Below, one piece after another: positions 7,379-14,700 of a stretch of 39,143 bases of DNA (its first letter is position 1; each line of letters begins with the position of its first letter). The stretch is from a virus. The notes beneath the pieces are model-generated. The model was not told the DNA's origin. It saw only the letters and a program-made list of their open reading frames with translations, and ran no database searches. The position numbers and the translations under genes were made by a program. The stretch lies in the IMG/VR virus record IMGVR_UViG_3300020201_000052, positions 1 through 39,143 of that record, one strand, 5' to 3'.

Positions 7379-8434
7379 ATGGCACTCCCTGTTCCGGCAA
7401 CGACCTGGACCTCGATGACCTCGGCGGTCAACTTGATGAAGCCGCCGGGGAGGTTCGTTACGAACCTCCTCAACATCTCCGAGGAGATCCTCTCCACCGA
7501 AACCATCGAGATCGGCACCTACCGCTCGGAGCGCGACGTTGCGCCCTTCGTGCGCGTCCATGCCGAGGCCGAGATGGTCAAAGGTCTGGGCGAGGAGCTG
7601 TACGTCGTCCAGGCTCCCAACATCCGCATCAAGCGGCCCTTCCGCCCGAGCGAACTCCTCTGGGGTCGCCGCGTGGATTCGGTCATCTACCCGACCTCCA
7701 GTCAGGTGACTTCTGCGGTCGAGCGGCACATCGCCAAAGATCTCCAGCACATGGAGAACATGATCGTCAACGCCGAGGAGTGGATGGCCGCGATGGCCCT
7801 TCGCGGCTCGATCACCTACTCGGTCAAGGACCAAGAGGTGTTCACGATCACGTTCCCGCGCGCTGGCTCGCACTCGATTACGCCTGCGATCTTCTGGGAC
7901 GACGCCACGCCCGCCAGCATCACTGCGATCACCTCCATCCGCTCGATCCTCGCCCTCGTGGCCGAGGACGTGGGCATGGGCGTCACCGATGCGATCCTGG
8001 GCAGCGAGGCAGCGGCGCAGTTCGTGAAGCTGCCCGAGCTGCTGGCGACGATCAAGACGGACTCCGGCATCACGGCTGGTAACGTCGATCTGACCCAGAA
8101 GTACCGTGCTGACGGCGCGATCTTCCTGGCGCGCTGGCTCGGCATCAACTGGTGGGAGTACCCGCGCAGTCTGATGATCGACGGCGTTGCGACGGCCCTG
8201 ATTCGTCCCAAGTACGTCGAGTTCATCTCGGCTGGCTCGGGCCAGTGGACTCGCTACTACGGTGCGATCCCCGACATGGACGCCCTCGAAGGTCGTCGCA
8301 TGGCAGCGAAGCGTTTCGCGAAGAGCTGGAAGCAGCCCGACCCGAGCGCCCTGATCGCCCTCCTCCACAGCCGTCCCCTGGTTGTGAACCGTGTTCCTGA
8401 CAGCACCGTGTCCTTCAAGGCCGTCTCGGGCTGA
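7379..8434 (+). CDS. Major capsid protein, lambda gpE-type
   Basis: A 351-aa HK97-fold capsid protein. The sequence follows the gpE family layout: N-terminal TSAVNLMKPPGRFVTNLL, a middle part PNIRIKRPFRPSELLWGRRV, a long helix with RHIAKDLQHMENMIVNAEEW ending in a conserved ALRGSI, then ITFPRAG, and a C-terminal half with IFLARWLGINWWEYP and ALIRPKYVEF. Length is normal for the family. It follows the decoration gene after 31 nt and precedes connector genes, the canonical head order. No protease-removed N-terminal scaffold segment is present, in keeping with a separate scaffold encoded upstream. Confidence 0.9.
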   Translation: MALPVPATTWTSMTSAVNLMKPPGRFVTNLLNISEEILSTETIEIGTYRSERDVAPFVRVHAEAEMVKGLGEELYVVQAPNIRIKRPFRPSELLWGRRVDSVIYPTSSQVTSAVERHIAKDLQHMENMIVNAEEWMAAMALRGSITYSVKDQEVFTITFPRAGSHSITPAIFWDDATPASITAITSIRSILALVAEDVGMGVTDAILGSEAAAQFVKLPELLATIKTDSGITAGNVDLTQKYRADGAIFLARWLGINWWEYPRSLMIDGVATALIRPKYVEFISAGSGQWTRYYGAIPDMDALEGRRMAAKRFAKSWKQPDPSALIALLHSRPLVVNRVPDSTVSFKAVSG

Positions 8435-8447
8435 TTGGCTAGATCCC

Positions 8448-8882
8448 ATGCAACACCGCCTCTCTCGATACGAAACCCTGATGCTCCCGAACGGGCAACC
8501 GCTCAAGGGCGGCTCGATCCTCTCAGACGAACTCGTCAAGATCATCGGGCCGAAGAACGTCGAAGATCACGTCCGCAACGGACTCCTCATCCCGCTCGGA
8601 AGCGAGCGAGACACCGAGCAGAACGACACTGGCGTTGATCCCAATCTCAAACCCATCAAGTCAGAAGTCACGGACGACGGACGCACTCTGCGTACCTTCG
8701 ACAAGCCCGGAACCCCGAAGCCTCAGCAACCGAAGGGTCGCTGGAACTACGATCCGAAGTTCCTCAAGGGCAAGAGCCTTGAAGACCTCAACCGTCACGT
8801 CATCGAGATCGATCACACGATCGTTCCGTTCCAAACGAAGGAAGAAGCAATCGCTCAACTGAGCACTGACTTCCGAAGCTGA
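8448..8882 (+). CDS. Hypothetical protein in the head-tail connector block
   Basis: A 144-aa protein I do not recognise. I chose the ATG at 8448, 13 nt after the capsid stop; the frame opens earlier at 8391 but that would overlap the capsid gene. The N-terminal half contains ILSDELVKIIGPKNVEDHV; the C-terminal half has a Pro/Lys linker (GTPKPQQPKGRWNYDP) and a short helical module (SLEDLNRHVIEID...FQTKEEAIAQLS) like the tails of some small virion proteins. Position suggests a capsid accessory or connector component. Confidence 0.7.
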   Translation: MQHRLSRYETLMLPNGQPLKGGSILSDELVKIIGPKNVEDHVRNGLLIPLGSERDTEQNDTGVDPNLKPIKSEVTDDGRTLRTFDKPGTPKPQQPKGRWNYDPKFLKGKSLEDLNRHVIEIDHTIVPFQTKEEAIAQLSTDFRS

Positions 8883-8883
8883 C

Positions 8884-9435
8884 ATGGCGATTCTCCCCCT
8901 CTTCAACGCGACCGTCGAATCGGTGAAGGCACGCCTGCGTTTGCAGGGTGTTGCCGCCACCGATCCGGGGCAACCGTTGATCGAGGGGGCGGTCCAAGCC
9001 GTGCGAGTGGGCTTCTACCGGCAGATCGAGCAGGCGCAGATCAACGTGCTCCTGTCCTATTCGTCGGTAGAAAACCCCACCAACGAGCAGGAGGTGCTGC
9101 GCCAGCTCGCGGAAGTGACCGAGCTGAAGTGGATCCGCTACGAGCTGATGCGCTCGATGCCGATGCTCTTCATGGACTCGGCTGCTGGTACGCAGCAAGC
9201 CTGGAACGACGAAGGGATCTTCCGTGGCATGGGCGTAGCCGAGCGCGACGCGGAGCTGAAGCGCCTGTGGAGCGAGATCGTGCAGTCGCTCTCGCTTCTG
9301 ACCGCTGACGAGACGATCCCCGACGAGACGACCATGCGGGTCGATGTTTTCGTCCCCGACTCCGCGCCGATGCGCCCGTTCGGCAGCCTCATGTTCGGCA
9401 GTCCTTGGTACACGGGGATCACGTCGCCGTGGTAG
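8884..9435 (+). CDS. Probable head-tail connector/adaptor protein
   Basis: A 183-aa mostly helical protein in the gene position of gp6/gp15-type adaptors that bind the portal. Features: TVESVKARLRLQG at the N-terminus, LIEGAVQAVRVGFYRQIEQA, ELKWIRYELMRSM, then DAELKRLWSEIVQSLSLLT; a short helix count and a C-terminal beta end (RPFGSLMFGSPWYTGITSPW). It begins one base after the preceding stop and its end overlaps the next gene. The adaptor role is inferred from position and fold appearance. Confidence 0.65.
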   Translation: MAILPLFNATVESVKARLRLQGVAATDPGQPLIEGAVQAVRVGFYRQIEQAQINVLLSYSSVENPTNEQEVLRQLAEVTELKWIRYELMRSMPMLFMDSAAGTQQAWNDEGIFRGMGVAERDAELKRLWSEIVQSLSLLTADETIPDETTMRVDVFVPDSAPMRPFGSLMFGSPWYTGITSPW

Positions 9436-9827
9436 AGACAGCCGATGTCTACGAGGCGCTCTTGGTTTTCTTCCAGACTGCGACCTACCCCGGCGTCACC
9501 TACGATCCGGCCACGCGCGAGCGCCTTGTTGGCGCTGTCGTCCTGCCCGGCTCGATCGAACTCAACGAACTGTCCTCTGACTTCGCCCCTGCGAGAAACC
9601 ACAGGGATGATCTCAGGGACCACTCAGGATGGCTTTGGAGTGCGATCCTTACCTTCGGTGTGGAAGTGGACTTTTCAACGGTGCGTAAAGCACTTCAGAA
9701 AGTCATCCACATCAACAAGGGACGAATCGCGATCCAAAGGATCCGATACACTCACCCGCCTCGACAAGACCCTAATACTGGATCCAGAGCAGAGTTCGTG
9801 TTGAACGTGCTCGTCCAACCTCTGTAG
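9429..9827 (+). CDS. Putative tail terminator/neck protein
   Basis: A 132-aa protein if it starts at the GTG at 9429, which overlaps the previous gene by 7 nt; a TTG at 9405 would add eight residues but has no ribosome site. Sequence features are VYEALLVFFQTATYPGV at the start, GFGVEVDFSTVRKALQKV-type helix in the middle, and a C-terminal strand (RAEFVLNVLVQPL). Size and location, between the adaptor and the tail tube, fit a tail terminator (lambda gpU position). No diagnostic motif seen. Confidence 0.6.
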   Translation: MVETADVYEALLVFFQTATYPGVTYDPATRERLVGAVVLPGSIELNELSSDFAPARNHRDDLRDHSGWLWSAILTFGVEVDFSTVRKALQKVIHINKGRIAIQRIRYTHPPRQDPNTGSRAEFVLNVLVQPL

Positions 9828-9840
9828 GAGCTGACCAACC

Positions 9841-10701
9841 ATGCCCGGACTCTCAAGTGGACGAAACGACCCCCGCGACCACATCCTCGGTCGGGGGGTG
9901 CTCTACTTCTCTCAGCACGACATCAACAGCCATCCGACTTCGTATCGAGACCTCGGCAACGCCACGGCGTTCTCGATCACGATGGACGCGACGGACCTGG
10001 AGCACTTCAGTTCTCGTCGGGGCCTCGCTCTGGCTGACCGCAAGGTCCAACTGACCAAGAGCGCCAACCTCGCGTTCACGCTCGATGAGTGGAACTCCGA
10101 CAACATCGCGCTCTGGATGTCGGGCGCGATCTCGTCAGTCTCGGGCTACAGCGGCGTAGCCGTCGCCGCAGCCCTCAACGGCAACACGACCGCGAACCCG
10201 TCTGTCGGTCGTTGGTACGACCTCGTGAAGACCATTGCCTCGCCTTTCCCTGCCACCCCGTTCGATGACCGCATCTACGACCTCGGCGTTGTCACCGTCA
10301 CCTCCACCACTCCGGCTACCTCAGTCGAGGGAACCACCTATCTCGTTGACTACAAGATGGGTCGTATCATGTTCCTGGAGACAACGGTTCTCACGGGCAT
10401 TGCCGTCGCTGCGAACGTTGCTGGCGTGGCTCCGTACACCGAAGTCCAGATGTACCAGGGTGTCAACCTCACGGGCAGCCTGAAGTTCATCCAGGTCAAC
10501 CCCGCCAACTCCGATCAGCTCATGGAGTACGAGATCCACTCGACGCAGCTCATCTCGACTGGCGAGGCGCAGCTCATCGGAGACGGTTGGTCCGAGATGC
10601 AGTTCACTGGCGGCATCTCGAAGAATCCGGCGCAGTCCGCGGCAAGCCCGTACCTGACCGTCCGCACCTTCCCGCGTGCCCAAGGCTCCGTGGCTGACTG
10701 A
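9841..10701 (+). CDS. Major tail tube protein
   Basis: A 286-aa beta-rich protein with a good ribosome site (TAGGAG) 10 nt before the ATG. It contains KVQLTKSANLAFTLDEW, then a Ser/Thr/Val-rich middle, MGRIMFLETTVLTG, GVNLTGSLKFIQVNP, and YEIHSTQLISTGEAQLIG, a repeated strand pattern typical of tail tube proteins. It lies between the terminator and the chaperone genes, the canonical location, and a hairpin follows that could set apart its high expression. Function by position and composition. Confidence 0.8.
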   Translation: MPGLSSGRNDPRDHILGRGVLYFSQHDINSHPTSYRDLGNATAFSITMDATDLEHFSSRRGLALADRKVQLTKSANLAFTLDEWNSDNIALWMSGAISSVSGYSGVAVAAALNGNTTANPSVGRWYDLVKTIASPFPATPFDDRIYDLGVVTVTSTTPATSVEGTTYLVDYKMGRIMFLETTVLTGIAVAANVAGVAPYTEVQMYQGVNLTGSLKFIQVNPANSDQLMEYEIHSTQLISTGEAQLIGDGWSEMQFTGGISKNPAQSAASPYLTVRTFPRAQGSVAD

Positions 10702-10734
10702 TCCTCTCTAACGACTCCGGTTGTGGTAGGCTCC

Positions 10735-10764
10735 AGGGCCGGGTGGGACTCCTCACTCGGCCCT
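10735..10764 (+). terminator. Hairpin after the tail tube gene
   Basis: AGGGCCGGGTG (10735-10745) pairs with CACTCGGCCCT (10754-10764), one G-U wobble, with an 8-nt loop. No T-run follows. An attenuator here would let the tail tube be made in excess over the chaperones and tape measure. Confidence 0.5.
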
Positions 10765-10792
10765 CTGCATACCCAAGGAGACACACACCAAC

Positions 10793-11431
10793 ATGGCACG
10801 AAGTCTAGCATTCCTGAAAAGCAAGCCGACACCCGTTACGGTCAACGGGGAGATCATCAACTTCTATCCTCTGAGCCTCAACGCAGTCCATCTCCTGAAG
10901 GGATTCGTCGGCCCGGTATCTGGCGCGATCAGCACCCTCTTCGCCAAGACCGACACCGACACTGGCAGGCAGTTCGATGAGTTCGCCAGCAAGGAAGAGG
11001 GGATGGCTTCGAGCAAGACGAAGATCGAACCCGTCTCGGTTGACATGGCACGCTTCCGCAGCCAACAGCGCGAGGCAGCCATCAAGACCCTGATGGACAC
11101 GCTGACCGATCCTGGTCGTCACAGGGAACTCATGCTCATCATCACGGACTCGATGCGCGACGAGTTCCCGGTGAAGCCGAACGACAACCAGCTCGCGGAC
11201 TTCATGCTGAACACGGATGTCCCGTCCGCGATCGAACTCTTCAAGGGCGTGCTCAAGGCCAACGGAGGGCTCTTTGACCCTTTGGTGTCGAGGGTGACGG
11301 AGGCCATGAAGGACCAGACCTCGCCGCCGTCGCCGCTGCTTCAATTCCCGGACTCCCAAAGCCGAGCCGAAACGGCAGGCACAAACCAAAGCCGAAGCGG
11401 GAACACCGAACCCCAGAGCAACGCGAGCTAG
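10793..11431 (+). CDS. Tail assembly chaperone, unshifted form (gpG-like)
   Basis: A 212-aa protein with an AAGGAG site before the ATG. N-terminal part: LAFLKSKPTPVTVNGEIINF, then helical segments (MARFRSQQREAAIKTLMD, MLNTDVPSAIELFKGVLK). Length, helical content and position between tail tube and tape measure fit gpG-type chaperones, which coat the tape measure during tail assembly. The end (from ~11330) becomes Ser/Gln/Asn-rich and less gene-like, while the -1 frame is open there, consistent with a shared frameshift. Confidence 0.8.
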   Translation: MARSLAFLKSKPTPVTVNGEIINFYPLSLNAVHLLKGFVGPVSGAISTLFAKTDTDTGRQFDEFASKEEGMASSKTKIEPVSVDMARFRSQQREAAIKTLMDTLTDPGRHRELMLIITDSMRDEFPVKPNDNQLADFMLNTDVPSAIELFKGVLKANGGLFDPLVSRVTEAMKDQTSPPSPLLQFPDSQSRAETAGTNQSRSGNTEPQSNAS

Positions 11432-11709
11432 AATACTGGCGGTCACTTCAGTCAGCGATCGTCTACGCAGTAACGAAAGGATTCCAACTCGATACCTTGA
11501 TGGCGATGGACCTCCCGAGCTTCAACAGCCTCCTGAGCACGATCCACAAGGTAACCGTGGCCGAGGCAAGCCGAGACGCTTGGACCTCTCTCATCGCTGC
11601 GGCGGTCGATCAGAAGGCAATGAAGTCACACATCAAACAGATTGTTGGACCTGAACAAGTGGCTGACGGTGCTGAAGTGGCTGCGAAACTGAACGAGATG
11701 GGCAAATGA
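10793..11709 (+). CDS. Frameshifted tail assembly chaperone (gpGT-like)
   Basis: The frame that ends at 11709 is -1 relative to the gpG-like gene and is open from just after a TGA at 11275-11277, so the two overlap by about 150 nt. A perfect X-XXY-YYZ heptamer, CCCTTTG, lies at 11278-11284 in the correct phase. Shifting there would join the gpG N-terminus to a C-terminal part with REHRTPEQRELEYWRSLQSA, AVTKGFQLDTLMAMDLPSF and the end segment SHIKQIVGPEQVADGAEVAA. That latter part looks like real coding and would otherwise have only a poor start at 11497. The stop overlaps the tape measure start (ATGA). Fusion chaperones made by -1 shifting are conserved in long-tailed phages. Confidence 0.75.
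11278..11284 (+). other. Candidate -1 frameshift slippery site CCCTTTG
   Basis: In the gpG frame the codons read C CCT TTG, matching X XXY YYZ. It is the only perfect in-phase heptamer I found between the -1 frame's stop at 11277 and the gpG stop at 11431. It begins at the very first base after that stop. Confidence 0.65.
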
Positions 11710-14700
11710 CAAGCGGCGGGTTTGAATACATCATCGAGATTCGCGACCAGTTCGCGAAGCCGATCGCTGAGTTCCAAGCCGCCATTGCAGAAGCCAAGAA
11801 GACAGTAGCCGCGCTCAAGAAGGAACTGGGCGGCCTTGGTGACGCTTCGAAGGAAGCCAAGGCCGCTCTCGGCGGCAACGCGACGGAGATCAAGGCCGCT
11901 ACCAAGGCGCAAGAGGACTACGCCGCTGCCATCGGGAAGGCGACTGCCAAGCAGCGCGCCCAGATGACCGAGGACCAGAGGGTCGAGGACTCCCTCAGCA
12001 AGAAGATCGAGCGACGCGCACACGCTGCCCGAGTAGAGGAGCAGGCAGCCGAACAGGGCATCAGCCTCTCCAAGAAGCGCGTCGTCGCCGCCAAGGAAGA
12101 GGCGACGGTCGAGGATCGGGTCAACGCGATCATCGCGCGCCGGGCGGAGCTAGAGGAGACCAACGCCGCGCTGCGCGGGCGCGGCTTCGATCCCAAGGGC
12201 GCGGACACTCGCCAGCGGGTCGAGGAGATCATTGCCGCACGGAAGGACCTCCAGGACACCAACACCGAGCTGCGTAGCCGTGGGGTCGATGCCAAAGGCG
12301 CGACCACCGAGGCGCGCGTCAACGAGATCCTCGCACGTCGGAACGAGCTGCTCGCGCAGAACAACCTGCTGGAGCAGAGGGGATTCGATCCGAGAGGCAA
12401 CGCGCTTCTCTCCGAGAAGGCGACGATCCAGAAGCGGATCAACGACATCATCGCTCGGCAGGCCCAGCTCCTAGCAGTCAATGCTGGTCTCAAGGCACAG
12501 GGGTTCGACCCTCGTGGCAACGCACTTCTCTCTGAAGCTGGGACGATCCAGAAGCGCGTCAACGACATCATCGCCCGACAGAACCAACTTCTTGCGGTCA
12601 ATGAGCGCCTGAAGCGGCAGGGATTCGACCCGCGCGGGAATGCGCTCCTCTCCGAAGAAGCGACGATCCAGAAGAGGATCAACGACATCATCGCGCGGCA
12701 GACCAAACTGCGTGCGATCAACGCTGGGCTCAAGGCGCAGGGACTCAATCCGCAGGGCAACAAGTTCCTGACGCCCCAGGAGATAGGTGCCGATCAAGCC
12801 GCTGCCAAGTTCCGGAGCCTCCAGATCCGGAAGTTCCGCCAAGAAGCCGAGAGGGCCAACCCGGCGCTGGCGCAACTGCGTCGCGACCTGGGCTTGACCG
12901 AATCGGCTGCCAACCGCATCAGCTTCACCTTCCGTCGCCTCTTCGGGATCATGGCCGCGTTCACCGTGGCACGGCTGGCATTCGCGAAGCTCAAGGAAGC
13001 GATCGTCAGCTCGGTCGCGTTCAACGCCACGATCGAGACCTCAGCCCTGGGCATCGCTTCCCTGGTAGCCGCCACGGGGCAGATCCGAACCGCCACGGGG
13101 CGCGCGGCAGACGCTACCGAGGGTTGGGGGCTCGCCCAGGCAGAAGCGCGCAGACAGCTCGTACTGCTCCGCAAGGATGCGCTGACGACAGCAGCGACCT
13201 TCCCAGAACTCATCAGCGCGTTCCAGACCGCGATCGGTCCGGGTCTCTCTGCGGGCCTGAATCTCGACGAGGTACGGAAGTTCGCATCCGTGATCTCGAA
13301 GGCGGCTTCGGCGCTGGGCGTGGAGCAAGTCCAGCTCGCAGAGGAGATCCGCTCGATCCTCCAGGGCACGATCACCAAGCGCAACACCAGGATCGCCACT
13401 TCGCTTGGGATCTCGAACGATGACATCGCCCGAGCGAAGGAGATGGGCGTCCTGTTCGAGTTCCTGGAGACGCGCTTCCAGGCGTTCAACAAGGCGAGCG
13501 AGGACGGTGCCAAGACCTTCACGGTCCTGCTCTCGAACGCCAAGGATGCGATCTCGAACCTTCTGGGACTGAGCTTCACGGGGCTCTTCAACGAGCTGAA
13601 GACGTTCCTGACGGTCATCAACCGAAGCATCGTCAACATCGAAGATGCCTCGATCAATCCGGCGCTGGTGAAAGCGTTCTCGGCCATCGGGGAAGTGCTG
13701 TCGCTGGCGGTCAGCGAGTCCACGAAGATCATCACCACGCTCTCGGCTGGTGGTGCGGAGAGCACCTTCGAGGGCATCGCGATCATCCTGAAAGGCGCAG
13801 TCATCCTCGCTTCAGACCTGATCCAAGGGATCCTGAAGGGCGCTCGCATCGCGGCAGCGATCCTCTCCCCGATCATCGCCGTGGCACGCGCCATCGCAGA
13901 CGTGCTCGGCCCTACGGTCAACCAGATCCTCATCTGGGGCGTGGCGCTGACGGTGGCGTTCAAGCTCGTGCTGGCTTCGACGATCGGCCTGTACGGCTAT
14001 CTGGTGAAGTCGGTAGTCCAGCTCGGCCTGATGCAACTCCTCTCGCTGGGGCTTGCGCGCAACATCTCCGCTGCTGATGCCTCAGTCGGGAAGATGACCG
14101 CTGGTACGTTCACCCTGAGCACGTTGTGGACCGCGATTAGTGCGAAGATCGCAACCGCGTTTACCGCTGTCAAGGCGTTCCTCGCCGTCTGGGGGCTCAC
14201 GCTCCTGGGCGTGGCTGCGGTCGGCCTCGAAATCAAGCTGCTTGGGGACGAGCTGGAACGCGCGAGCGGCAAGACTGCCTCCCTCGGTGCGCTGCTAAAG
14301 GCGACGATCTATGGCGTAGGAGAAGTTATCCTGTTCGTCGGCAGGACCATCCTCGACTTCTTCGAGACATCCATCCGAACGGTTATCTCTCACATACTCT
14401 CGTTTCAGTTGTCTGTGGGCAAGCTGCTCTCCAGGCTTGCTGACATCGCAGGGAAGATTCCTGGAGGGGAAGTAGCGGCAGCCCTGCTAAAAGCCAGGAT
14501 TGCTCAGGTGTCGAAAGCGTTCGAGGACTTCCAGACCAAGGTTGACGCGACCGATGGGTTCAGCGGCTTTGCTGACAGGGCCGATGAGAACTTCACGAGG
14601 GTCGGGCAACGTACCGTAGACTACTACTCGGAGCTGGCTGACGGAGAAGCCGAGGCAGCCGCACGGACGAACTTCTGGGACAACATCCCGGCGCTGATCT

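Noticed and set aside
11355-11361. CCCAAAG as the frameshift site of the tail chaperone
   Set aside because: It is a good heptamer but begins at the second codon position, so it is out of phase for a -1 shift from the gpG frame.
12794-13963. A 389-aa minus-strand frame inside the tape measure gene
   Set aside because: It is an antisense shadow of a clear tape measure protein with proper motifs and overlaps.
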